Positions 33,107 through 44,112 are shown, numbered from the stretch's first letter. The stretch is DNA of 64,000 nt from Echinometra lucunter (GCA_029962745.1 CM057153.1:13591241-13655240), one strand, 5' to 3'. A program made the numbers and translations. The notes: generated from the sequence alone by a model not told the origin.

Positions 33107-33521
33107 CCTACACTCTTGTTTCCACGGTGTCAAATTGACTCGGAAACGGCGTCAGCTGGGAGTCAACTCTATTCCGAGTTAAGGTGACTCGTTTTCCTAG
33201 TTAATTTGACTCGGAATTGAGTCGATTCTCAGCTAATGCCACACCATTCCGAGTCAAATTAATTCTGAATCCGATTCACTTCAACTCTGAATAGAGTTTT
33301 TTTTTTTTTTTTTTTTTATTAATTAAGTTTTCATTGAAACAAATCAAAAGAAATTACAAAGAAATTACCATATTTACAAATGATTGAGATGATCTGTAAA
33401 AAGGAAACAAAACAAAAAACAAAAAAAAAACCCAAATCAAAAAGGCAGAATACATGTAGAGTTGACTCCCAGCTGACGCCGTCTCCGAGTCAGTTTGACA
33501 CCGTGGAAATAAGAATGTAGG
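33107..33521. mobile_element. Palindromic MITE, family C, copy 2, interrupted
   Basis: CCTACACTCTTGTTTCCACG at the left and CGTGGAAATAAGAATGTAGG at the right are inverted. The interior repeats TGACTCGGAA, GGCGTCAGCTGGGAGTCAAC and CCGAGTTAA as in 24939-25174. The right arm is split by a poly(A)-tailed insertion. Confidence 0.88.
33299..33456 (-). mobile_element. Retroposon fragment with 7-bp TSD (158 bp)
   Basis: Starts with a T-run of about 19 on the plus strand (a poly(A) tail on minus), preceded by AATGAAAACTTAATTAAT on minus. Flanked by TAGAGTT at 33292-33298 and 33457-33463. It interrupts an otherwise intact arm (AGAGTTGACTCCCAGCTGAC). A 5'-truncated target-primed insertion, probably LINE- or SINE-derived. 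Confidence 0.82.
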
Positions 33522-34703
33522 TTGCTTTCATAAGGTTATAATCTATACACTCAGGGTGATCCAAATATTGACTGACGAGCATAATTCCAGTACTGCGGGG
33601 CTATTTCACCGGTAGCATTATAGTAGGGGAATACTTTTAGGAGAAAAAAAATGATACTGCGAATTTGCCAAAATTGGTTGACTCTTTTTCATTCTAGGCG
33701 CGCTATACATTTTGTAAAACAATGCTGAACATTCACTAGCGGTGTTCTTAGCAGAAAATCACGTATTATTGTGTAGTTTCAGAAGTGGTATTATGGCTGA
33801 GCTTTGAGCGAGCAGTAATAATTGTCAGATTGAAAACAAACATTTCATGCAATTTTTGTCTTTCAGGCGTTTATGATAGCATGTACACTTGTTAAACAAA
33901 GGATCAAATTATGCATCTTAGCACACAAACGTCATAGGGTAAACTCAAACAACATATTGGACATCTTTTATTTCACGTCATTGGTTGATTTTTTTTGGGG
34001 GGGGGGGAGAGATAAAGACAAACAACCATAAAACTGCAAGTCTTTTTTTTTAGGGGGGTAAATACAAATAAACGTGATATTGCACACTGCTTTTTGGTAA
34101 AGACAAATAAACCACAAATACGGTAAATGATATTTTCGCGAAGGTTGAGATCGTGCGTTTGCCTTGCGGTTCCGAATGGAGAGGGGCACATGTTGACTTA
34201 CGCGATCTGCCAAAAGTTGAGTAGTACGCCCTATTGATATTTATTGTATTTAACCCAAAAAAAAAATATATAAAAAAAATAGAAGATGTGCAATCTGATT
34301 GTGTTGTCAAAATCCCATAAGATTTGAGTGCCAAATTTCTTATCTGTGTTCAGTAACCAAGCTATTGAAAAGAGAAATGTTTCTGGAAAGCTATATTTGT
34401 GTTCAACCTGTTATTTATGACAGTTCACTCAAAGCTGAGTCATAATACCATTTGAAACTATGCAATGAAAACACGTGATAATCTGCAGCGAAACATTTTC
34501 ACCAGAAACACATCAAGAATGAAAAAATCATATTTCTTCCGATAAGGATTCCCCGTACTACTGTTACCGATGAAATCTGCCCCGCAGTAATGGAAGTTAC
34601 CTGTCCGTTTTTATTGTAGCCTTTGGGCAAGGCCTCGTGCACTGCTTGTCTGCCAAGCAGGGTTTGAAAAATAGACTAAACAATGTGCATTTATGGTTCC
34701 ATG
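33522..34703. other. Non-coding stretch, no gene recognised
   Basis: G-run at about 33998-34008 and short purine/pyrimidine tracts only. Overlapping minus-strand frames at 33968-34334 have no domain. Confidence 0.5.
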
Positions 34704-35130
34704 ACATATACTCCGCCGACATTTGCTCCGCCGACAACTGTTCCGAAAATTCCGACGAGTGCTCCGCGACAATTGCTCCGCGACAATTGCTCCGCAGACA
34801 TTTGCTCCGCCGACATATGCTCCGCCGATATTTGCTCCGCCGACATTTGCTCCGCCGACATGCTCCGCCGACATTTGCTCCGCCGACATATGCTCCGCCG
34901 ACATTTGCTCCGAAACGACGATATTTGCTCCGCCGACAATTGCTCCGCCGACATTTGCTCCCCAAACACAATGGTCCGAAAGTACGACATTTGCTCCGCC
35001 GACATTTGCTCCTCCGAATTTATCATAATCACCAATAAATTAATGATAATTCTACTCTGCTGCGACAATTGATCATGATTATGACAACTGCCTCGCCGAC
35101 AATAATATTTCTCCGCCGAAAGATATTCGG
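34704..35130 (+). repeat. Minisatellite, TTGCTCCGCCGACATT units
   Basis: About 16-bp units, regular from 34726 to 35010 and decaying to 35130. Variants include GACAATTGCTCCGC and GATATTTGCTCCGC. Long frames in all directions (for example 34597-35072) arise because the unit lacks stops, and encode repeats such as CSADI or APPTF. Confidence 0.96.
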
Positions 35131-35193
35131 AAACCAGTGACTATACATGTATTGCTCCATCGACACCATTCAATGGATTTTAGGGCTTGCTTT

Positions 35194-35640
35194 TCATTTC
35201 ATTTCATTTCATTTCATTTCATTTATTTTCACAATACAGCAAATAAAATTTTACAAGATTTTCATATTTCAAAATCATTCTGAAAAAAACCAGTGTAAAG
35301 TTGTACAAAATATTGATAGTAATACAGTTCAGTATTATATATGGCAAGTATAAAATAAACAAAAGAATGCTCGCTGTAATGTGAAGGAAACCTTTAGAAG
35401 CTTTGCTTGTAAAACAGGTTCCCAAATATAATAAACAGTATCATTGATTACAAAATACAAGGATAAGGATACATAATAAACGATACACGATACACTTGCT
35501 TTTGTAATTATCAATCTAAATAAATCTACGTAATCAGAGTATTCATAGTTAATCAGAGCAGATCTAAACTGCAAAGTAGTATGCACTGAGATAAAAATAC
35601 TGCGGTGTGTCAAAATTGCCCCTAAACCAAGTTTATTGCC
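35194..35640 (-). mobile_element. LINE-like 3' region, antisense, (ATTTC)n tail
   Basis: (TTTCA)n at 35194-35226, then TTTATTTTCACAATACAGCA: inverted, this is a TGTATTGTG...AAATAAAT(GAAAT)n ending typical of non-LTR elements. The inner part, AT-rich without a recognisable domain, may be its 3' UTR. Confidence 0.4.
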
Positions 35641-36285
35641 ATTTTCCATGATTCAGGTGATATCAAAATTGGCTTTTTTCTCATCCAATGGATGTTAAAC
35701 TTCTTGCTGAAATCACAGCAGTTACTTTAGCATGCAACAGCAACAGCAACACTTCTTCCCCAACACTAGCTGCCCAGCTCTTCTTCATGACTGGTGGTGT
35801 GGCGATGCAAGATATGTTGCTTCAACGAGACATTACCGAGGCTATTTTTTTTTTCTTTTTACTCTAACTACATTGAGAGATATATCTAAATTCATCTGTG
35901 ATTAGCTGTATCTGGTCAGTATTATTTACTGCTGCATGTAAGATTTTACAAAAATGATGGCATGCTTTTGTAGGCCTAACGTTAACATTAGATCTACATC
36001 AGTGATCATGACAATAAAAATAATTTTCATTTTCAAATGTTGGCGGGTAATAAAATAGTTGCACATGAATTATGTACATATTACAACAAAAATTTCTAAG
36101 ATTTGTGTTTTGATATATCATTCAAAGGTTGCATTCAGACTTGTACATTGTGAATAATTTGTTGTTTCTTTTGTAAATGATTTGTACCAGTTTAATAATG
36201 AAACTGACATAGGCCTACACTGTATTACAGACCCCCCCCCCCCGCCCCTCAAAAAAAAAAACACCAACAAATAATTCATTACATG
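35641..36285. other. Non-coding AT-rich stretch
   Basis: No gene or element end recognised. C-run at about 36232-36243. Confidence 0.5.
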
Positions 36286-36420
36286 CCCCCTAAAAAGTGG
36301 CCTTGGTGCCCCTCTGTGTGTCCTTGGTGCCCTCTTCCACCTGGCCTCTGTGAAAAAGTGCCCTCACCAAAGTGGCCTTGCCCCCCAAAAATCCTATTTC
36401 GAGGCCTGAAGTTGTAACAC
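36286..36420. repeat. Degenerate GTGGCCTTGGTGCCC-type repeat
   Basis: Imperfect repeats of AAAGTGGCCTTG and GTGCCCTC words, similar in style to the larger array at 50688-51680. Confidence 0.55.
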
Positions 36421-36690
36421 CGCTGGTTCTCAAAATCATTTGGCCAAAAGAAAAATCGGTCTGGATATTGTGCATATTTTCAGACTGACAGAACCAAAAT
36501 GGGCCTTTTCGAAATTGTGATCTTTCATACAATAGATGGCAATAGACCTTGCGTGCTTTGGACCAGTTTTCTTGACCTGCAAAGAGTTTTCTAAACAGGA
36601 TCAAAGGTAGAGATGAAAACGTTCTTTAAAGACATTTTCGTTGAATATCTTTCGATTGTACTGAAGTTTACGCCCCATTACCCTTATTTT

Positions 36691-36779
36691 ATTATGCAGT
36701 GTATACTTGAGTCAACAATACAACAGGCTAAAACGCCCATCATTTTGTCTAAACCATGCAAGTTTTCTATGGCGACTGG
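36691..36779. repeat. 89-bp tandem duplication, copy 1
   Basis: ATTATGCAGTGTATACTTGA ... TATGGCGACTGG, followed immediately by a second copy. Confidence 0.95.
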
Positions 36780-36868
36780 ATTATGCAGTGTATATCTTGA
36801 GTCAACAATACAACAGGCTAAAAAGCCCATCATTTTGTCTAAACCATGCAAGTTTTCTATGGCGACTG
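36780..36868. repeat. 89-bp tandem duplication, copy 2
   Basis: Differs from copy 1 at about three positions (TATATC for TATAC; AAAAGCCC for AAACGCCC). Confidence 0.95.
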
Positions 36869-37351
36869 GGTTATAGCACTGTGACGCGTTCTAGTGCTTA
36901 CTGTGCAGTTACCTGGTTTGATTCGGATGCTAACAGTGCTAAACAATTTTGCAGCCCCAAAAAGTCCCACACCAAAGGAAAAAAAAAAAGAAAAAGAAAA
37001 AAGGGAAAGAAAAGAGAAAGGTACTAATATATTAAAAAAAAACATTACCCAATTTCATTACGTGAAAGTACTAGTAAAAGTACTAGAAATAAAATTGGAC
37101 ATTTGATAATCGGACAAGAAAAGTCAGCCCCCTCAAAATATTTAGGCTCATTACCCCACTACACAGTATTCAAAGAATTCTTCCTACCGGTGCCTGTGGA
37201 AGCAGGATGGAAAATATAAATTAATGTCTTGACAAAAACATGGCGCCGTGTGGGTTGTTGGAACACACGATCTTTGCATCTCCAACTGAGCATTTAAACT
37301 TATAGAGTATATGTGCCTCTACAGTTTTGTTCATTTGCATTAGTAATCAGG
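36869..37351. other. Non-coding stretch
   Basis: Purine-rich run at about 36976-37022; no gene recognised. Confidence 0.5.
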
Positions 37352-37480
37352 AGCCTGTTTCTCGAAACCGTCATAAGTCTAAGTTCGTGGGCATCCCACT
37401 GAAACTGTTACTTTTACAACACACGTTTTCAATGGGATGTCAAAGAAGTTGCACTTATGACAGTTTCGAGAAACTGGCCC
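37352..37480. mobile_element. MITE, family 3 (GCC(T/A)GTTTCTCGAAAC ends)
   Basis: GCCTGTTTCTCGAAACCGTC with ATAAGT at the left; ACTTATGACAGTTTCGAGAAACTGGC at the right is its inverse. About 129 bp, non-coding. Confidence 0.85.
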
Positions 37481-38616
37481 CTGGGTTGCCTTGATGGAGA
37501 AGCGTCCTCCAACCCTTCCCCCAAGTACTGTTTACGTGAATCTATATCTATCAAGAACCTTCAAACACTAAGTGTGAAGCCCGCCGTACACTATACGACC
37601 CGACACGACCCGACCACGACCCGACCACGACCCATTTTTAACGGGCAGAATCTTCTTGATCGAGGTTCTGAATGACAGGAACTGTACACTGAAATTGGAA
37701 AGTTTGGTTTTTCTGTGAGCCTGTACTATAGTGGAAAGAGCGGATATCTAAATAATCTTATGGACGTTAGAATCGAACTTTTGGGCAATTACGAGCCTCC
37801 TTGTAGGAAAAAAAGGCAAAATCAAGTCCCAGTCGTAGTGGTCAGTCCTGCGATTCTCTACGAGATGAAGCTTATTTGGACTTACCTCCGACTGAAATCA
37901 AGGCTTCCTGACCAGTGTATACCAAAAAACGATTAGGTATTTCTGTCGTAATTCAGAACCTCCATTAGGGTGATTTGATCAGTTCACATTTTATTTCTAA
38001 TTCAAAATGCAGTTTCTTCCAAAATGGGGCCGCAGCCAGAACGTATAATGAGGTGATTATCAGGGGTAATTTTGTTTGTTTGTTTGTTTGTTTGTTTGTT
38101 GTTATTGTTGTTTGTTATTGTTTTTTTTTGGGGGGGGGGGTTAAGTGTAAAATCCAAGTTACCGTGACATGCTTCCAAACAGCAGTAGTTTGGGTCACTC
38201 CAACTTCGTTACTCTTCTTAGCACAAAGATGTGTTCCCTGATGTTATTCCTAATAGTGAGTAGATTTTTTTTTTTACTGCTGTACATAATTTGAAAAGCA
38301 ATCTCCTCGCTCTATGGGTTAGGATAAGCTTTAACCTTGTCATAATAATGAACATTAGCCACCACTGACGTGGATCTATTGTATACACATGCATACGACT
38401 TTGAACCAGTTTTGTGTCATCCAATTTTGTTGGTCTTACAAGGACATATGGCCTATTTGCTAAGGTTTTCTCAAGCATGCCAAGGTATCACATTCTAACT
38501 GTTCATGTCCCATCTCATGAAGATATTGTCCTTGTCACATACCACAGTGAGTATCCCTTTATCGGATTGAAATTTGCATTGAACCACCTACAGAAATATG
38601 AATGAATCATAGAAGA
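37481..38616. other. Non-coding stretch with orphan terminus
   Basis: CCCGCCGTACACTATACGAC at 37579 leads into short CGACCACGACC repeats and looks like one end of a MITE, but no matching inverse end was found. A (GTTT)n run lies at about 38071-38100, followed by a G-run. Short frames at 37715 and 38414 lack domains. Confidence 0.4.
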
Positions 38617-38685
38617 ATATAGAACCTCAAACCAAACCAAACCTCAAACCAAACCAAACCTCAAACCTCAACCAAAGTAGGATCC
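38617..38685. repeat. (AAACC)n minisatellite
   Basis: CCTCAAACCAAACCAAA repeated in tandem. Confidence 0.9.
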
Positions 38686-38869
38686 ATGCCTCAACTATGC
38701 AGGCTCCCTGCAGAGTCACCCGCGTAAATCAGTTTCGAGGAGTGGGGGAGGGGGGGGGGGCGAAAATTCTCGACCCAACTCTTTATTCTTTTTTTAAAAA
38801 TACTTTTGTAGAATTCAAGTATATAGGGCAGTTATATCAATGAATATAATTCTCTTAAGTTGTTTGTGA

Positions 38870-39084
38870 TATTTTCATGTATGTCCTCCTTCCGTTCAAC
38901 ATTCCAAATAACTCCATTTTTTGTTTTAGATGTAGGCTTAACTTATTTCGAGCTATAGCTTTTTTTCCCATTCATTATCTTTACTGTCTAAAAGTGCATT
39001 GTAGATTTCTTTCTTTGTTGGGGGCTTTCCTTAAGATCTCGCATTGTATATCATATATTTCATGAGTATAATTAAATGGTTAAT
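38870..39084 (-). mobile_element. Probable LINE 3' UTR remnant
   Basis: Continues on the minus strand directly after the ORF2 stop at 39085. AT-rich, no tail recognised, boundary arbitrary. Confidence 0.35.
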
Positions 39085-39375
39085 TTACATATGTTTTTCT
39101 GATATTCCACCTAAGCCAACTAAAATTTCCTCCCATTTTGAAGTATTCAATCGCATCAATTTCATCTGTTCCCTTATTTCTTGGCATAATTTTTAAACAA
39201 ATTTACACTTCATAAATAAGTGATGATATACTTCAATTTCCTTTCCAAAGAAAGTACATAAATGAGATGATACAAAGTCAAATTGATATAGTTTATCATT
39301 ACAATATAGAATACTATGTAATAACTTAAACTGAAATTCACGTAATTAACCATCTAAAGTGCATAATCTCGCGCT
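39085..39375 (-). pseudogene. LINE ORF2 C-terminal remnant (RT zinc-binding region)
   Basis: Read on the minus strand, 39345 down to 39085 gives LREFQFKLLHSILY, then a CND-KLYQFDFV-like linker, CTFFGKEIEVYHHLFMKC, an in-frame stop where a bulky residue is expected, KLCQEIREQMK, and about 30 more residues to a stop. The pattern R-E-F-Q-x-K-L-L-H-x-I-L, then C-x-F-C ... E-x-x-x-H-L-F-x-x-C, is the C-terminal zinc-binding region found after the reverse transcriptase of many non-LTR retrotransposons. Here the second cysteine of CxFC is phenylalanine, one in-frame stop lies just upstream of LREF and another follows KFV, so the element is dead. Upstream RT and endonuclease parts are absent. Function in life: target-primed reverse transcription of its own RNA. 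Clade (CR1/L2/RTE-like) not resolved. Confidence 0.8.
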
Positions 39376-39532
39376 CAAAAAGCATGTGGCCATTCCAGAT
39401 GCATTATTCAAATGTGTTATTTCCGCGTGTCTAAATACAAAGGTATCTTTTATTGTTATCTATAAAGATTTATAACATAATCTAGAAGTCAGTCCTTCAT
39501 ATAATATCATTTTATCACCCAACTCTTTTTTT

Positions 39533-39716
39533 TTTCTTTTTAAACACATGCACACGTTGGTTTCAATAATGCTTATAGCATTTCCATTTATTTGATATAC
39601 GATAAAAGAGCAATGCAGATAAAATGCCTTGCTCAAGGGCATAAATGCCGTGCCGGGGATCGAACCGCGATCCTCGCATCTCTAGTCAAGCGCCTTAGAC
39701 CACTTGACCACGGCAA
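39533..39716 (-). mobile_element. tRNA-derived SINE, family A, copy 3
   Basis: Inverse of the 17201 copy: CCGTGGTCAAGTGGTCTAAG head, GGATCGAACC-like box B region slightly changed, GCCCTTGAGCAAGGCATTTT body, and ACCAACGTGTGCATGTG tail. Confidence 0.85.
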
Positions 39717-39814
39717 ATCACACACACGCACAACCACCCGCATAAACACACACACATGCTCTAGGGGTCTTCTAATCCTATCTCTAATCCTTAGTAACAT
39801 TTCAAATTGAAATC

Positions 39815-39955
39815 GTCGTTAAGATAGATTTATCAAAAATCTCAACAACTGATATTCCATTTTTTTGAAAAGTGTGAGGTATATTTTTGTACACGTCAGC
39901 CCCCTCTCTAAAAAGGAGGTATATACCCCCCCCCCCCCCCACGCCAATGCCGTAG
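39815..39955. mobile_element. hAT-like element, family B, 3' fragment
   Basis: AAGTGTGAGGTATATTTTTG, TACACGTCAGCCCCCTCTC and ACGCCAATG match the right end of 12953-13489. A C-run has replaced part of the GATTTACGCC terminus and the left end is missing. Confidence 0.7.
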
Positions 39956-41181
39956 TATACAACTACGTAGTACGTATATACGTACAAAACGGTCGAAGCT
40001 TTATAATGATAAAACTATGTCTATTAGTGTGTATACGAATCTCTTATCATGAAAGAAAGCTGGGTAACCCGCAGAATATGGGGTGCGTTATGATTTATTG
40101 TACTTTTCTTTCCATTTCAATAAAACTGAAGAAAGAAAGTTCATTTCAAAATTCAAAAGAAGGGAGAATCGACGTGCATGATTAGGCTATTGTGAGTAAA
40201 TGAATGAAATGAAGAGAAAGAGAAAGAGACGAAGAAAATGAGGAAGAGAGAAACAGAGAGACAGAGAACATGAAAAGCTAAAGATATCGTGACTTAACAG
40301 ATCAAGCGAGATATGAAGGTAAACATAGACTTGAGCTGTCAAGCATGTTTAACTCAATTTTGTGCGCGCGCGGGTGCGTGTGCACCGTAGGTGTTCACTT
40401 ATCAACGGAAAAATATCGTTCATTCGTTTGTGCCTTTTTTTTTGAAAGTATATATTATCATTTCATCAATAGGGGATTCATTCATTTTTTTTTTGTCTGT
40501 GTCATTCATTGGTAGCCATTCATTCATTCATCCATTCATTCATTCATACATTTATTATGCCTACTTCAAGTTGACACGGATCTGCATGCAATGAAATGGC
40601 AATTAGGAGTCTGACGTGCAACAGAAAAACCAGCAGAAATCTATGAAATAGACTCATAATAAATTGTTGTTTCCCGCAGTTATGGTTATGAGCTATAGGA
40701 ACTTAAATCAACATGTCCCTGCTTTGTCGTGCAACGTACCACTAGGTTTCATAATTCCCAAGTATACTTTCTCTTGTTTAAACCTACAAAGTAAACTATA
40801 CCGATGCATCCCATCTATACATCATGAACAAGAAAGCATTCGGATCTCATTTTTTACGGCCACAATGAAATTTTCAATGGAAAATGGCGACGATATTTTT
40901 TATTGACCAGTCTCGATTACTGCACGCATGTAAAGGCAGCAAAGGGTTTCGCAAGGTCGAATAATTGTGTTCCCTTGATGAAACCGGTAAACTTGTCATC
41001 AATAGCTTATGGTACATAATTATGAGAGGCAGGAGTGCTGAAATGCCTTTGTATGGTGGATCTGTGCCTTGGAGATTTTCCAAGTTTCCTGAACTTAAGT
41101 TTGAGTTTTTCTTAACCAGAGGGAAGAGGGGGGGGGGGGAGGGGGGGAGGGGGAAGAGAAATTTTTCTGTATTCTAAAGCC
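39956..41181. other. Non-coding stretch upstream of the candidate gene
   Basis: No gene recognised. GA-rich at 40206-40262, (ATTC)n at about 40516-40550, G-rich at 41128-41155. Confidence 0.5.
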
Positions 41182-41296
41182 TATATATACTTCCTCTACG
41201 TATGAAAAGAACCAAAGAAAAAGAAAAGAGATACTCGCATTGTTATATACCCATACGCGATTTGTTGAACCATAATAGATGAAAAGATTATAAAAA
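41182..41296 (+). promoter_or_regulatory. TATA-like boxes upstream of secreted-protein exon
   Basis: TATATATA at 41182-41189 and TATAAAAA at 41289-41296. The second is about 500 bp upstream of the start codon and about 25 bp before a (GA)n tract, and (GA)n or GAGA-type tracts are often found near invertebrate promoters. Which of the two, if either, is used cannot be told from sequence. CGCATGCGCA (NRF1-like) follows at about 41429. Confidence 0.3.
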
Positions 41297-41317
41297 CATA
41301 CGATGGTTATGGCAGAA

Positions 41318-41320
<3 letters not shown>

Positions 41321-41375
<55 letters not shown>
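41321..41375. repeat. (GA)n microsatellite
   Basis: Uninterrupted GA run of about 27 repeats between the TATA-like box and the presumed 5' UTR. Confidence 0.97.
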
Positions 41376-41380
<5 letters not shown>

Positions 41381-41799
41381 AGTAGAGAGATGCATGGAGA
41401 GAAAAGATCTGCACCGACGATTTGGCGCACGCATGCGCAGTTTACACTCCTCAATTGATTATCGACCCGGGTTGGACTGAGATCGATAGCTCTGGACCGT
41501 GACGTGACACCGCCTTTACACACAGAATAAGCTCTATATCAACTGACCGAATTTTGGCAAGGAGTCATTTGCAGTTCCTTCCTTCACCCAGACCAGAAGA
41601 CACCCTTCTTGCTCTCCTCATTCATTTTCTCACTGGTAAGAGGACTACATCCTTAGCATCTATCTGTCTTCCAAACATCCATCATCTTCGGCCAAAGAGT
41701 TTGAAACAGGTGGAACTCTTACGAAGATTGACGCAAGATCCATTAATTCTGGAACGTTTTCTCCTTGGTGTAGAAAAAAAGAGTTGAGCAAGTTGAAAG

Positions 41800-41857
41800 A
41801 TGAAGTTCCTTGTATGCGTTGCGCTGTTGGCAGTGGTGCCTGCTGTTTTTGCTGCAA
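41800..41857 (+). CDS. First coding exon, secreted protein (signal peptide)
   Basis: ATG at 41800 opens MKFLVCVALLAVVPAVFAA and runs into GTAAGT at 41858, a near-consensus 5' splice site. The exon thus holds 19 codons plus one base (phase 1). The peptide has a lysine n-region, a hydrophobic core of about 15 residues and an AxA-type cleavage site (AVFA-A), a classical signal peptide directing the product to the secretory pathway. The start is preceded by TTGAAAG, with A at -3. The roughly 400 bp upstream are less AT-rich and free of simple repeats, as expected of a 5' UTR. A possible alternative donor, GTAAGA at 41636, would allow a 5'-UTR intron, and a 77-codon upstream frame at 41554-41787 has no recognised domain. 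Intron 1 starts with a long (TTC)n pyrimidine tract. The mature protein lies in later exons that I could not identify with confidence, so the family is unknown. Confidence 0.65.
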
Positions 41858-41944
41858 GTAAGTGAGACATCTTTTCACTCCTTTTCATTATTTTTCATTG
41901 TGATTACGCATCATGACGAAATTCTGCAGCAGCTTTTCCATGGC

Positions 41945-42180
41945 TATAGCTTTTTAAACTTTTATTTCTCCTTATTTCTTCTTCTTCTTCTTTTTCTTCT
42001 TCTGCTTTCTTCGTCTTCTTCTTCTTCACCTTCTTGTTCCTCTTCTTTTCCTTCTCATTCTTTTCTTCTTCTTCTTCAAGTTCTTCTTGTTCTTCACCTT
42101 CCTCTCCCTTTGACAAGGATCGCGATCTATCCTCTTCTTCTTTCTTTTTCTTCTTCTTTTTTTTCTTCTTCTGCTACTCT
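41945..42180. repeat. (TTC)n polypyrimidine tract in intron 1
   Basis: Interrupted TTC/TCT repeats, purine-rich on the other strand, potentially triplex-forming. The 167-codon frame at 41810-42313 through it is an artefact overlapping the exon in another frame. Confidence 0.9.
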
Positions 42181-42718
42181 CTTATTCCCATGCCATTTCC
42201 TTCCTAGTAATTTTCCCCTGACTATATCCTTCAAACATCTCTGTAGACTATCACCTACATGTAACTACTCGTCAGCTCGTTGCTTTCATTTCCCATTTTA
42301 CACACATGATTGATTTTGATCTTCCCTGCCAAAAACCTGGATTATCCAGTCCTTCTTGTCATATTCAGTTAGATCTGCTAATATACATTCAGGAATTCCA
42401 TGGTATTTGAAGAGTTTTGATCATCCGTCTTTATCCTCCTCCGACATACATGTATGTTTAGAAATGGAATGTATTCATCCATCCCAAATTAAGTCTCCGA
42501 ACTGGCTTATTTTCGCAAATCAGATGGCTTTTACTCTTAAATCCTTCCTCCCCTCAACCACCAACTTTTCCCTTTTACCATTCCTTCCTTTTTATACTTC
42601 CTTAGTCAACTCCAGTCATTAGCCGAGTATATTTTTGCTTCCTAAAAACTTTTGTTGTTGTTTTTCGGTCGTTCCATTTCTCCATTGCTATTTGTGCGTC
42701 GATGGCATTATTTTACGA
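42181..42718. other. Intron-like non-coding stretch
   Basis: Pyrimidine-rich, no exon recognised. Confidence 0.5.
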
Positions 42719-42801
42719 GTATCCCCCAACCTCCTCTTTCTCTCCTTCCCTCTCTCCATCTCCCTATCTCTTTCTCATTCTTTCTCTCTTACTCCCTCTC
42801 C

Positions 42802-42842
<41 letters not shown>

Positions 42843-42862
42843 TACTATCTCTTTCTCTCTCG
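42719..42862. repeat. (CT)n microsatellite
   Basis: Interrupted CT run. Three overlapping plus-strand frames are Ser/Leu repeats. Confidence 0.93.
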
Positions 42863-44037
42863 TTATTTGGCCATTGCAACGTTCTTAAGTCATGTTACTG
42901 ATTTTCAGGATTTTCTCATTCCCTCATTGTACGAATGAGATAAGATCTTTTTGAGCTGTTATTATCCACTTGGTAAACAAACAAAAAACTGTACGAAAGT
43001 GATTGATTGCGTGTCGAAATGTACAACTATAATTATGTGAAGTGTATTCATGTAACAACTGCGTGAGATTTGTTTAAATATCATAGGGAATAATGGTGAA
43101 CCATTAGTTTGCTGTAATGCAATGCACATGTATTGCCTTTTTGACGGTGTTGCGTCACAAAATAGATCTGCATTGTCCTCCAGACGCACAAATACGACCC
43201 AAACTCATGCCTTGGTCACACCCCCAAAATTGACACCTCACAGACTCCAAACCGCCCGATTCAATCTGCTATCGGTGTGGTATTGGTCTCCCTAGCGTGA
43301 CAGGGTCTAAGCCCTTTTCTGTAAGCGCCCACTGGAGACCGACATTGTGCCAACATCTTATCCTAGGCTAGTATTTGAAGCAGGTTTACAAAGTACTCCC
43401 CCAACCCGTGAGACATGTGAGGATGCCCATTCTTGGAGGACTCGTATTGGCTAGTGGAAAATATACGAAATCCCCTCTCAAGAGAATGATTAGAACTACT
43501 AGTAAAGGGAGAAGGTGCTACTATTATTTGATGTGAATTCCGATATTTTTATAGTGGATATCCACTAAAAAGAAAAAAAAACGTGATCCTTAATATCACT
43601 TCAATTATTTACATGTTCTTTTCTAAAATTTGGGGCTTAAATGCCACCTTAAGATAAAGGTTATATAAGAGCTGTTCCTCATTCTTTCTTCCAAGTCTTG
43701 ACACCCCCTATTCAAGTCTTTCCTTTAAAACTTGCAAATAACCCTTGATTGTACATCTTTGAATGTAACGTTTTGTTTTGGTCGGTAAGTAGTAGGCTAG
43801 TCTTCTCTGATAGTACTTTTGTGGTTCTACCACTTCAAGAAAAATAATATTCTAACATTGGATGCAATAGATTTGGCAACGACTCAATCATCAAGCTTAT
43901 TATTGTCATAACCTTTGTACATTTCTATATAATTTAATTGTATAATGATCGTTATTTTCTTCTTAGTTTACTACCACTGTTTGTTCTGGTCGTGATCACA
44001 CTATGCGATGTCATTAACCGTGCAGGAAATTTATAAA
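42863..44037. other. Intron-like non-coding stretch
   Basis: No exon recognised. A moderately GC-rich patch at about 43180-43450 has no open frame with a recognisable domain. Confidence 0.5.
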
Positions 44038-44073
44038 CAAGTAAATAAATACACGAATAAACAAACAGACAAA

Positions 44074-44112
<39 letters not shown>

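Noticed and set aside
34597..35072. Several 97-133-codon frames on both strands
   Set aside because: They read through a stop-free 16-bp minisatellite in every direction; the peptides are pure period artefacts.
41810..42313. 167-codon frame overlapping the signal-peptide exon
   Set aside because: Different frame from the signal peptide and consists largely of the intronic (TTC)n tract.
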